A stretch of 5,086 nucleotides of DNA from Spirochaetaceae bacterium (GCA_031290205.1 JAITNZ010000174.1:1-5086); one strand, 5' to 3'. Numbered from the stretch's first letter, positions 1-4,948 are shown. Notes: generated from the letters alone by a model not told the origin. Numbers and translations: made by a program.

Positions 1-1215
1 CGCAACGTCCCCTGGCACATCTACAATATCGAAGCCTGCGACACGGCGAAGCAGGTTTTCGCCGGGCTCGACGGGCTTATGGAGATGGTCGAACTGAAGA
101 AAGACGGAGAGCTCCAGAAAAACGCCCGCGAAATCAAAGAACGCGCCTGCCTATTCATGGAAGAGATTCTCGAGGCGGGGGGCTATTTCGAGGCAGTGGA
201 AGCGGGCTTCTTCGTCGATTCGGGCAACTACCCCGAGCGCAACGGAGACGGCATCGCCCGCAAGATCGCAGGCGGCGTCGGACAGGGGAGCATCTTCAAG
301 CGGGACGAGGACTACTTCGCGCCCGTTACCGCTCACTATGGCTATAACAATGTCGCCCAGTACGACCCCTCCGCCGTGGATAATCCGGCAAAATTGATTG
401 GCGGCTGCACTTTCGAGGACCCCGGCAAAATCGTTTATATCGACGAGCTTGACGAGGAGGACAACGTCCATCGGCGCATGGAAGAGACGGCAAAATACCG
501 GGGCACGAGCTTGCTCAAGCCTGAGATGGAATGGGCTGCTGACGGCACGGTGATGCTCACCCTGTTCCTCCCCGCTTCGCGGCGGGTGGCGGAAGCGGCG
601 GCGCTGGAGCTGGCGGCAAAGATGAACCTGCAAGACGCGCAGGTGATAAACCTCGAAGTGATGCAGGAAGCGGAGGGGGTGCGCATCGAGCTGAAGGGCA
701 GGCTCCCCTTCGATGTCGACACCGCCAAACTCGTCATCCCGCCGGAGCCTGAACTCCTGTCCGACGAGGAGATCCGCGCCGATGTCGAAAAATATCCGCT
801 GCGCGTGGTCTGCGGGACGGTGGGGGAGGACGAACATTCGGTGGGGCTGCGCGAAATCATCGACATAAAACACGGCGGCATCGAGCGCTTCGGCATCGAG
901 GTTCACTATCTGGGAACTTCCGTGCCGGTGGAAAAGCTCGTGGACGCCGCCATCGAGCTTAACGCCGAGGCAATCCTCGCATCGACGATCATCAGCCACG
1001 ACGACATTCACTACAAGGGCATGAAAAAGCTCCACGAGCTTGCCGTCGAAAAGGGCATCAGGGACAAGCTGACAATCATCGCCGGCGGCACCCAAGTAGT
1101 GCCCAAACTCGCCGTCCAACAAGGCATAGACGCCGGTTTCGGCCGGGGCACGCACGGCATAGATGTGGCGACGTTTTTGGTAAAACACCGTAGGAAGAAG
1201 GGGTATGGGGTATAG
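1..1215 (+). CDS. oraE: D-ornithine 4,5-aminomutase large subunit OraE, 5'-truncated
   Basis: The reading frame is open from base 1 (RNVPWHIYNIEACDTAK...) and ends at TAG 1213-1215, giving 404 codons. OraE with OraS converts D-ornithine to (2R,4S)-2,4-diaminopentanoate by radical 1,2-amino migration, in the cytoplasm, using AdoCbl and PLP. The first ~170 visible codons resemble the end of the TIM-barrel domain (SGNYPERNGDGIARKIAGGVGQG). The last ~135 form a B12-binding Rossmann domain: DEHSVG matches DxHxxG, with the cobalt-ligand His at codon 279 (835-837), and AGG near codons 361-363 matches the later glycine motif. A Lys lies 11 residues after that His (868-870), the same spacing as H618 and PLP-Schiff-base K629 of the Clostridium sticklandii enzyme. 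By that alignment about 340 residues are missing upstream. The last residues after LVKHRR (KKGYGV) are encoded by a G-rich repeat that also supplies the stop. The family could be confused with lysine 5,6-aminomutase, but fusion of barrel and B12 domain in one chain favours OraE. Confidence 0.92.
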   Translation, partial: RNVPWHIYNIEACDTAKQVFAGLDGLMEMVELKKDGELQKNAREIKERACLFMEEILEAGGYFEAVEAGFFVDSGNYPERNGDGIARKIAGGVGQGSIFKRDEDYFAPVTAHYGYNNVAQYDPSAVDNPAKLIGGCTFEDPGKIVYIDELDEEDNVHRRMEETAKYRGTSLLKPEMEWAADGTVMLTLFLPASRRVAEAAALELAAKMNLQDAQVINLEVMQEAEGVRIELKGRLPFDVDTAKLVIPPEPELLSDEEIRADVEKYPLRVVCGTVGEDEHSVGLREIIDIKHGGIERFGIEVHYLGTSVPVEKLVDAAIELNAEAILASTIISHDDIHYKGMKKLHELAVEKGIRDKLTIIAGGTQVVPKLAVQQGIDAGFGRGTHGIDVATFLVKHRRKKGYGV

Positions 1216-1283
1216 GGTATGGGGTATGGGGGAAGAGGCGCCTTTGAGGAAGGGGTTTGGGGTCGAGGGTTTGGGGTATAGGG
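1199..1283 (+). repeat. G-rich low-complexity arm with G-quadruplex motif
   Basis: Five G-tracts at 1200-1203, 1207-1210, 1215-1217, 1221-1224 and 1228-1232 are separated by TAT or TATA, a textbook intramolecular G4 pattern on the + strand. A second looser set (ggggtttggggtcgagggtttgggg) follows at 1252-1276. The stop codon of oraE lies inside the first set. The arm is imperfectly complementary to the C-rich arm at 1409-1441. Confidence 0.75.
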
Positions 1284-1285
1284 AC

Positions 1286-1412
1286 GAGGCGCCTTTGGAT
1301 AAGGCAATGGGGTTTTTAGCTTGCGATATGCAAGAAGATAGCAGAGTGAGGAGTTAGGAATGAACAGGGAACAAGCGGCAGGGAAGAAAGATTTCGAAGC
1401 AAAATCTTCCCC
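1286..1412 (+). repeat. Spacer repeat module, copy A (with RBS, ATG and hairpins)
   Basis: This module starts with gaggcgcc and runs to the C-rich arm. It aligns gap-free with 1728-1854 (constant offset 442) with few substitutions. It holds a perfect hairpin CTTGC-GATAT-GCAAG (1320-1334), a Shine-Dalgarno AGGAG (1349-1353), an ATG (1360) followed by the MNREQ reading, and a second hairpin AAGATTT/AAATCTT (1388-1394 with 1402-1408). An extra isolated gaggcgccttt copy sits at 1235-1245. Confidence 0.8.
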
Positions 1413-1506
1413 TAAACCCCATACCCCATACCCTAAACCCCTCTTCATAAGAGGAGTTAGGAATGAACAGGGAACAGGGTGTAGAAAAAAAGATTTCAAA
1501 GTGTAA
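1360..1506 (+). other. Short repeat-encoded ORF with a good RBS (48 codons), probably not a gene
   Basis: ATG 1360 has AGGAG six bases upstream, the same arrangement as the real glmL start, but the frame reads only repeat sequence (MNREQAAGKKDFEAKSSPKP...) and ends at TAA 1504-1506. It overlaps the next dead start in another frame. It has no recognisable domain. I list it because its initiation signal looks functional and ribosomes may load here; a real product is unlikely. Confidence 0.35.
1409..1441 (+). repeat. C-rich arm (minus-strand G4 motif)
   Basis: C-tracts at 1409-1412, 1417-1420, 1424-1427, 1431-1433 and 1438-1441 are spaced by ATA or TAAA. The complement is a G-quadruplex pattern and is the inverted partner of the arm at 1199-1283, so the two could form a long imperfect stem enclosing module A. 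Confidence 0.7.
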
Positions 1507-1515
1507 TCTTCCCCC
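1452..1515 (+). repeat. Spacer repeat module, short middle copy
   Basis: This copy repeats AGGAG-TTAGGA-ATGAACAGGGAACA, then diverges (gggtgtagaaaaaaagatttc) and ends with a weaker hairpin (agattt ... aatct) and a C-rich arm. It lacks the upstream half of module A. It provides the start region of the truncated glmL copy. Confidence 0.7.
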
Positions 1516-1690
1516 ATCCCCCATCCCCCATTCCCCATCCCCCTTCTTCGACATTCTTGTTGCCGAAATCGGCTCTACCACGACGCTTGTGAATGCTTTT
1601 TGCGGGATTGATTCGGGCGAGCCCGGGTCTGAGACCTTTTGGGGGCAGGGGCAGGCGGCGACTTCGGTGGCGGAGGGGGATGTTTGGTAA
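1463..1690 (+). pseudogene. Truncated duplicate of the glmL 5' end (75 codons)
   Basis: The ORF starts at ATG 1463 with AGGAG (1452-1456) six bases upstream. Repeat-derived residues (MNREQGVEKKISKCN...SPSP) are followed by FDILVAEIGSTTTLVNAF, nearly identical to the start of the intact glmL. It reads GEPGSETFWG where the intact gene reads GEPRFWG (three extra codons), continues to AEGDV, then hits Trp and TAA 1688-1690 where the sequence jumps into oraE tail sequence. It keeps only the phosphate-1 loop of the ATPase fold, so it cannot be a functional enzyme. It may still be translated, since its start region matches that of the intact gene. Confidence 0.85.
1511..1543 (+). repeat. C-rich low-complexity tract inside the truncated glmL copy
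   Basis: Five C-runs (cccccatcccccatcccccattccccatccccc) form a minus-strand G4 pattern. In the reading frame this gives the Pro/Ser-rich PPSPIPHSPSP segment. Confidence 0.7.
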
Positions 1691-1740
1691 AACACCGGCG
1701 GAGCAGAAGGGGATGGGGGATGGATAAGAGGTGCCCTTGA
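1684..1740 (+). pseudogene. Second copy of the oraE C-terminal codons
   Basis: In the oraE frame this reads LVKHRRSRRGWGMDKRCP and ends at TGA 1738-1740. LVKHRR matches the end of the B12 domain of oraE exactly; the following residues differ from the KKGYGV of the upstream copy because the G-rich arm differs. Only the tail was duplicated, so no functional product is possible. It shows that the duplication began inside the oraE coding sequence. Confidence 0.75.
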
Positions 1741-1854
1741 ATAAGGCAACGGGGTTGTTAGCTTGAGATATGCAAGAATATAGCAGAGTGAGGAGTTAGA
1801 AATGAACAGGGAACAAGCGGCAGGGAAGAAAGATTTCGAGGCAAAATCTTCCCC
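1728..1854 (+). repeat. Spacer repeat module, copy B (carries the glmL RBS and start)
   Basis: This aligns with 1286-1412 without gaps. The first hairpin is weakened here (CTTGA rather than CTTGC against GCAAG), while the AAGATTT/AAATCTT hairpin and the Shine-Dalgarno are retained. A G-rich arm (1707-1724) and a C-rich arm (1851-1863) flank it as inverted partners. Confidence 0.8.
1791..1795 (+). promoter_or_regulatory. Ribosome-binding site of glmL
   Basis: AGGAG is followed by a six-base spacer (ttagaa) and ATG 1802. Later in-frame ATGs at 1871 and 1898 have no well-placed Shine-Dalgarno (C-rich sequence upstream of 1871; GGAG only one base from 1898), so this site decides the start even though the N-terminus is then longer than usual for the family. 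Confidence 0.7.
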
Positions 1855-3325
1855 CTATCCCCCATCTTCAATGAGCAGGGAAGAAAATTCTCGGAGTATG
1901 CTCTTCTCCCCAACCCCCATACCCCATTCCCCATCCCCCTTATTCGACGTTCTTGTTGCCGAAATCGGCTCTACCACGACGCTTGTGAATGCTTTTTGCG
2001 GGATTGATTCGGGCGAGCCGCGCTTTTGGGGGCAGGGGCAGGCGGCGACTTCGGTGGCGGAAGGGGATGTGAGGATAGGGCTGAGGGGGGCGATTGACGA
2101 CCTTTGCCGGAAGAAGGGGATTGAAAGCCTTGAATATGGCGAGATGCTCGCGACTTCCAGCGCCGCGGGCGGGCTGAAGATGACGGTTCACGGGCTTGTC
2201 TACGACATGACGGCGAAGGCGGCGCGGGAGGCGGCGCTCGGTGCGGGCGCCGTTCTCAAGATGGTAACGGCGGGGCTGCTCCGCGAATCGGATTTAGCGC
2301 AACTGGAGGCGCTGCGCCCGAACATCATCATGATTGCAGGCGGCGTGGACCACGGTGAGCGGGAGACCGCCCTTGCCAACGCCCGCCGCATCCGGGAGCT
2401 TGAGCTGAACATTCCGGTAATCTACGCCGGCAATATCGACAATCAGGCTGAGATCAAAAAGATATTTGACGGCGGCGGCGGCACTGCCTCAGGCAGCGGC
2501 GGCGGCGCACCATACATTGTCGAAAACGTCTATCCGCGCATCGACTGCCTTAACGTCGAGCCGGCGCGAAAGGTCATTCAGGCGGTGTTCGAGGAGCATA
2601 TCGTGCACGCGCCGGGCATGGAGCATATCCGCGAGCTGGTCGGCGGTCCGATAATCCCGACCCCCGGCGCCGTGATGGAAGCCGCCAAACTGCTCTACGA
2701 AGCCCCCGCCTTTGGCGACCTCATGGTGCTCGATGTCGGGGGGGCGACGACGGACGTTCACTCGGTGACAAGCGGCTCGGAAGAAATCTCCCGCATGCTC
2801 ATGGCGCCGGAGCCGCTCGCCAAGCGCACGGTAGAGGGCGACCTCGGCGTATTCGTCAACAGGATGAACCTCATCGAGCTTATCGGTAAGCCTGAGCTAG
2901 AAGCGCGGATCGGCTTCCCCCTCGACGGCGTGCTCGAATCCTACCGCGCGATCCCCCAAACTGAGCATGAAATCCGCTTTGTCGAGGCGCTCACGGCGGA
3001 AGCCGTCCGGCTTGCCTTCGCCCGCCATGCGGGCGCCCTTCGCCATGTTTACGGACCCGAGGGGCGCAGCACGCTTGCCGAAGGGAAAGACCTGACGCAG
3101 ATACAATATATCATCGGCACCGGCGGCGCCCTCACGCGCCTCCCCCACCGCCTCGAGCTCTTGCGGAGCATCACCAAACAGGACAAACGGGGGCTCCTCC
3201 TCTCGCCGCCGGAGAGCGCCGCAATCCTCGTCGACAACGACTACATCATGGCATCGCTGGGGGTGCTGTCGAAAGCACACCCCGAAGCCGCCCTGCACCT
3301 CTTAACAAAGAGTTTTTATCAATAA
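1802..3325 (+). CDS. glmL: GlmL/MutL-family ASKHA ATPase, probable ornithine aminomutase maintenance factor
   Basis: The 507-residue product belongs to the GlmL/MutL family found beside AdoCbl-dependent mutases such as glutamate mutase and ornithine aminomutase. These are thought to protect or reactivate the mutase with ATP, but the biochemistry is not settled. Visible motifs: phosphate-1 loop EIGSTTT (54-60), SSAAGGLKMTVHGL, IAGGVDHGE (~179-187), IIPTPGAVMEAAKLL, phosphate-2 loop LDVGGATTDVHSV with Asp311, and IGTGGAL (438-444). Two things are unusual. Residues 1-48 (MNREQ...PIPHSPSP) are encoded by the spacer repeat; family members normally begin just before DVLVAEIGSTTT, so the core is ~460 residues as expected. 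Residues ~224-237 are a Gly/Ser-rich insert before YIVENVYPRID. It lies downstream of oraE with a repeat-filled 586-nt gap, and its 5' end is duplicated upstream. It may be cotranscribed with oraE; I see no terminator between them. Confidence 0.88.
   Translation: MNREQAAGKKDFEAKSSPYPPSSMSREENSRSMLFSPTPIPHSPSPLFDVLVAEIGSTTTLVNAFCGIDSGEPRFWGQGQAATSVAEGDVRIGLRGAIDDLCRKKGIESLEYGEMLATSSAAGGLKMTVHGLVYDMTAKAAREAALGAGAVLKMVTAGLLRESDLAQLEALRPNIIMIAGGVDHGERETALANARRIRELELNIPVIYAGNIDNQAEIKKIFDGGGGTASGSGGGAPYIVENVYPRIDCLNVEPARKVIQAVFEEHIVHAPGMEHIRELVGGPIIPTPGAVMEAAKLLYEAPAFGDLMVLDVGGATTDVHSVTSGSEEISRMLMAPEPLAKRTVEGDLGVFVNRMNLIELIGKPELEARIGFPLDGVLESYRAIPQTEHEIRFVEALTAEAVRLAFARHAGALRHVYGPEGRSTLAEGKDLTQIQYIIGTGGALTRLPHRLELLRSITKQDKRGLLLSPPESAAILVDNDYIMASLGVLSKAHPEAALHLLTKSFYQ
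1871..1911 (+). repeat. Degenerate spacer-module remnant inside the glmL N-terminus
   Basis: The segment atgagcagggaagaaaattc followed by tcttctcccc echoes the ATGAACAGGGAA...hairpin...CCCC layout of the other modules, with GAAGA pairing with TCTTC around a divergent loop. A C-rich arm follows to 1939. It accounts for the extra length of the N-terminal extension relative to the truncated copy. Confidence 0.5.
2471..2508 (+). repeat. GGC microsatellite with central palindrome in glmL
   Basis: Four GGC units (2471-2482) are followed by CTGCC-TCA-GGCAG (2484-2496) and a second GGC-rich run (2497-2508). The stretch is in frame and encodes the Gly/Ser/Ala-rich insert between KKIFD and YIVENVYPRID, which looks like a surface loop expansion that leaves the ATPase motifs intact. 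Confidence 0.7.
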
Positions 3326-3399
3326 GGGCGGCGCCGACCTACAGGAAAGCCCTAACAGCAAAAGCTCGTGGCAACGAGTATGCTAGCTGCGCGTGCGCC

Positions 3400-3477
3400 T
3401 TAGCGCTAGTTTTGTCTGCGCCACGCCTCTTCGAATGCCGCTGGATAAACGCCCTATCGGGCGCGGCGGCTGGGCGG
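3400..3477 (+). repeat. 78-bp perfect direct repeat, copy 1
   Basis: This starts ttagcgctag and ends ggctgggcgg. It is identical base for base with 3514-3591 (offset 114, 36-bp spacer). It contains the hairpin CGCCC-TATC-GGGCG (3450-3463), which can be extended outward by GCCGC (3437-3441) with GCGGC (3466-3470). Confidence 0.9.
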
Positions 3478-3481
3478 CGCA

Positions 3482-3512
3482 CAGAGCCACCTAAAGGTGA
3501 CTCTGCATTTTT
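3482..3512 (+). terminator. Terminator-like hairpin with T-run after glmL
   Basis: An 11-bp stem, cagagccacct (3482-3492) with aggtgactctg (3495-3505), has a two-base loop and one mismatch, followed by CA and five T (3508-3512). This suits intrinsic termination 157 nt or more after the glmL stop. It sits in the spacer between the two 78-bp repeats, so it may be part of the repeat element rather than a dedicated operon terminator. Confidence 0.6.
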
Positions 3513-3513
3513 G

Positions 3514-3591
3514 TTAGCGCTAGTTTTGTCTGCGCCACGCCTCTTCGAATGCCGCTGGATAAACGCCCTATCGGGCGCGGCGGCTGGGCGG
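3514..3591 (+). repeat. 78-bp perfect direct repeat, copy 2
   Basis: Identical to 3400-3477, with the hairpin at 3564-3577. Bases just outside differ from copy 1 on both sides, so the repeat ends are sharp. It runs directly into the palindrome at 3590-3603. Confidence 0.9.
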
Positions 3592-3603
3592 GGGCTAGCC
3601 CCC
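3590..3603. repeat. Perfect 14-bp palindrome GGGGGCTAGCCCCC
   Basis: This self-complementary sequence overlaps the end of repeat copy 2. Its position after tgggcg corresponds to that of the inverted repeat at 3688-3709 after copy 3, so a G/C palindrome appears to be part of the repeat unit. Confidence 0.75.
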
Positions 3604-3607
3604 GTAG

Positions 3608-3630
3608 AGGGCGCAAAGTTTGCTTGCCCT
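3608..3630. repeat. Inverted repeat AGGGC-GCAAA / TTTGC-TT-GCCCT
   Basis: Two five-base blocks pair on each side (3608-3612 with 3626-3630 and 3613-3617 with 3619-3623), with a two-base bulge. No T-run follows, so it is not a typical terminator. Confidence 0.6.
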
Positions 3631-3687
3631 GCGCCACGCCATGAACGATTAACCGCAACAACACCCTATCGGGTGCTATTATTGGGC
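3629..3687 (+). repeat. Degenerate third copy of the hairpin module
   Basis: It begins with the same ctgcgccacgcc as the 78-bp repeats, diverges, then has CACCC-TATC-GGGTG (3662-3675) where the other copies have CGCCC-TATC-GGGCG, and ends attgggcg like tgggcg. The second stem pair changed from G-C to A-T on both strands at once, so pairing was preserved while sequence diverged. Confidence 0.65.
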
Positions 3688-3709
3688 GTAGGGGGAGACC
3701 TCCCCCTAC
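3688..3709. repeat. Perfect inverted repeat, 10-bp arms, 2-nt loop
   Basis: GTAGGGGGAG (3688-3697) is followed by AC and the exact reverse complement CTCCCCCTAC (3700-3709). No T-run follows. It occupies the same place relative to copy 3 as GGGGGCTAGCCCCC does to copy 2. Confidence 0.8.
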
Positions 3710-3786
3710 AGTGCCGCCAATTTACCCCGAATTTGGAAGTGCACCCCTGCGAATAAGAGGGACTATTATTGAACGCTTCAGTGCAA

Positions 3787-3792
3787 TAGAAT
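3787..3792 (+). promoter_or_regulatory. Possible -10 element for a leaderless cobD transcript
   Basis: TAGAAT matches TATAAT at five of six positions and ends six bases before ATG 3799, the distance expected if transcription starts at the A of the start codon. No good -35 is seen at 17-18 nt (TTGAAC at 3769-3774 is only 12 nt away). The reason to consider it is that cobD lacks a Shine-Dalgarno. Confidence 0.25.
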
Positions 3793-3798
3793 ACAGAA

Positions 3799-4911
3799 AT
3801 GGTACATGGTGGTGATTTTTATGGTAACGCGGAGCTGGTGCAAAGGGCGCGGGATAGGCGCTTGCTCGATTTTTCGGTGAACACCAACCCGCTGGGAAGC
3901 CCCGATGCGGTCAAGGCGGCGCTCGCCGCAAGTGTGCGCGGCGATTTTGAACGCTACCCCGACCCCTATTGCCGTGCCCTCCGCGCCGCAATCGCCCAAT
4001 TCGACGGCGTCCCCCAAGAGGCGATACTCTGCGGCGCTGGCGCTTCGGACATCATCTTCCGGCTCTGCCTCGCAAAAAAGCCCCGCACGGTGCTGCTCTG
4101 CGCTCCAACATTTTCCGAATACGAGAAGGCGGCTTCTCTCGCGGGCGCCCGTATCGTGCACTATCCGATGCTCGAAGCGGATGATTTTAGGCTCACGGAA
4201 CGCTTTTTGGATTTTTTTTCCTCTGTTGAGCATGATATGCTCTTCCTCTGCAACCCGAATAATCCTACCAGCAGCCTTATTGAGCCCGATCTGCTGGCGG
4301 CAATCGTCCGCCGTTGCCAGGAAAGGAACGTTTTTTTGGTATTGGACGAATGTTTTTTGCCGTTTACCGGAAGGCAATCGCCGTTATTTTCGGAGGATGG
4401 GGGAAAACTAGGAAAATTGAGCAAAAAAATCGCGTGCGTGCGTGCGTTTACCAAAACATTTTCGCTGGCAGGCTTGCGGATAGGCTATATGGTCTGCCCC
4501 GACGAGGATTTGATCGCTGCCTGCGCCGCCTCGGGACCATTCTGGAATGTCTCCGTGCCCGCTCAGGCTGCCGCGCTCGCCGCACTGCAATGCTCAGACT
4601 GGTTCGAGCGGAGCAGAGCCCTTATCGAAACGGAGCGCGCCTATCTGACATCAGCATTACGCGAACTGGGATTAAAAGTGTTCGACAGCGACGCAAACTT
4701 CATCCTCTTCCGCACCGACAACGAACAAAACCTCGCCGAAAAACTCCTCGCGTCGGGGATACTCCTCCGCTCCTGCGCGAATTTCCGCAACCTAGACGGA
4801 CGCTACTACCGTATTTGCGTTAAAACCCACGAATGCAACGAAAGACTGATAGTCGGCGCCACAGCCGCTTTCTGCCTTCCGTGCAACAAGAAAACGGCGG
4901 AGAATAATTGA
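3799..4911 (+). CDS. cobD: L-threonine-O-3-phosphate decarboxylase CobD
   Basis: The 370-residue product is a fold-type I PLP enzyme of the HisC/CobD group. CobD decarboxylates L-threonine O-3-phosphate to (R)-1-amino-2-propanol O-2-phosphate, the linker of the cobalamin nucleotide loop. The N-terminal HGGDFYG followed by LDFSVNTNPLG is the CobD signature and separates it from histidinol-phosphate aminotransferase. Other landmarks: GAGASDIIFRL (79-89), NPNNPTS with Asn155, Asp183 of LDECF (pairs with the pyridine nitrogen), Schiff-base Lys219 in AFTKTFSLAGLRIGY (Salmonella CobD uses K216), and Arg338 in YYRICVK for the substrate carboxylate. Length is close to the usual ~360, with a short Cys/Lys tail. 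ATG 3799 is the only in-frame start, since TAG 3787-3789 precedes it, yet no Shine-Dalgarno is present (nearest gaggga is ~37 nt upstream). Codons 135-220 are richer in homopolymer T and A runs than the rest. It would support the AdoCbl demand of OraE. Confidence 0.93.
   Translation: MVHGGDFYGNAELVQRARDRRLLDFSVNTNPLGSPDAVKAALAASVRGDFERYPDPYCRALRAAIAQFDGVPQEAILCGAGASDIIFRLCLAKKPRTVLLCAPTFSEYEKAASLAGARIVHYPMLEADDFRLTERFLDFFSSVEHDMLFLCNPNNPTSSLIEPDLLAAIVRRCQERNVFLVLDECFLPFTGRQSPLFSEDGGKLGKLSKKIACVRAFTKTFSLAGLRIGYMVCPDEDLIAACAASGPFWNVSVPAQAAALAALQCSDWFERSRALIETERAYLTSALRELGLKVFDSDANFILFRTDNEQNLAEKLLASGILLRSCANFRNLDGRYYRICVKTHECNERLIVGATAAFCLPCNKKTAENN
4432..4447 (+). repeat. (GCGT)4 tetranucleotide repeat in cobD
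   Basis: Four perfect GCGT units lie two codons before the catalytic Lys219 codon (4453-4455). Gain or loss of one unit would shift the frame and remove the active site. Nearby homopolymers are T8 (4212-4219), T7 (4331-4337), T6 (4353-4358) and A7 (4423-4429). Confidence 0.7.
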
Positions 4912-4948
4912 TATACTCCATGAGAACGAATACATCTGTGGTGCCTGC

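Larger units (their letters stand above)
1176..1683 (+). repeat. Tandem gene-boundary duplication, copy 1
   Basis: This copy runs from the oraE tail (tttggtaaaacaccg at 1176-1190) through the spacer to the glmL start fragment ending gatgt at 1683. The same order recurs at 1683-2070. The offset between matching positions falls from 507 (oraE tail) to 442 (spacer module) to 396 and then 387 (glmL fragment), so the copies have since gained or lost repeat units and one 9-nt in-frame segment. The junction shares only about 1 nt between the two parents. Confidence 0.85.
1683..2070 (+). repeat. Tandem gene-boundary duplication, copy 2
   Basis: This copy contains oraE-tail remnant 1683-1697, a shorter G-rich arm, the spacer module and the first codons of the intact glmL. 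Homology with copy 1 stops at 2070, where the intact gene continues (GDVRIGLRG) and copy 1 jumps into oraE sequence. The coding segment from gccgaaatcggctct to gggcgagcc is identical between copies, which suggests a fairly recent event or continuing gene conversion. Confidence 0.85.
3326..3798. other. Intergenic region without a gene: hairpin and repeat array
   Basis: No credible coding sequence lies here. The forward ORF at 3412-3756 owes its length to a direct repeat whose 114-nt period is a multiple of three; it has no domain and no RBS. The region holds a small hairpin CTCGT-GGCA-ACGAG (3365-3378), three copies of a hairpin-bearing module, a terminator-like hairpin, and at least three further strong inverted repeats, listed separately. 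I found no cobalamin riboswitch B12 box (GCCACTG) on either strand. Confidence 0.7.

Noticed and set aside
151..1188. 345-codon open frame on the minus strand opposite oraE
   Set aside because: It lies wholly within the clear oraE coding region, its translation has no recognisable domain, and GC-rich codon use commonly leaves the antisense frame open.
1011..1749. Minus-strand ORFs through the spacer (1011-1538 and 1354-1749) rich in Tyr, Pro, Gly and Trp
   Set aside because: They are translations of the G-rich and C-rich arms, with no domain and no supporting start signals.
1199..1863. Insertion sequence or MITE with target-site duplication
   Set aside because: No transposase frame, no defined terminal inverted repeats beyond low-complexity arms, and no flanking target duplication. 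The pattern is explained by tandem duplication plus repeat expansion.
2466..3298. Shadow ORFs in other frames within glmL
   Set aside because: They overlap the strongly supported glmL frame and show only low-complexity or arginine-rich composition expected of out-of-frame GC-rich sequence.
3400..3709. CRISPR array
   Set aside because: Only two exact copies of 78 bp with a 36-bp spacer that itself is a hairpin, plus a degenerate third; unit size, internal structure and absence of cas genes do not fit.
3688..3720. Cobalamin riboswitch upstream of cobD, suggested by ggagacct
   Set aside because: The match is part of a perfect 22-bp inverted repeat, and no GCCACTG B12 box or riboswitch core was found in 3326-3798.
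3412..3756. 114-codon forward ORF with an internal protein repeat (ECRWINALSGAAAGR twice)
   Set aside because: The repeat arises because the 78-bp DNA repeat has a 114-nt period, a multiple of three. The sequence is built of hairpins and a terminator-like element and has no RBS.
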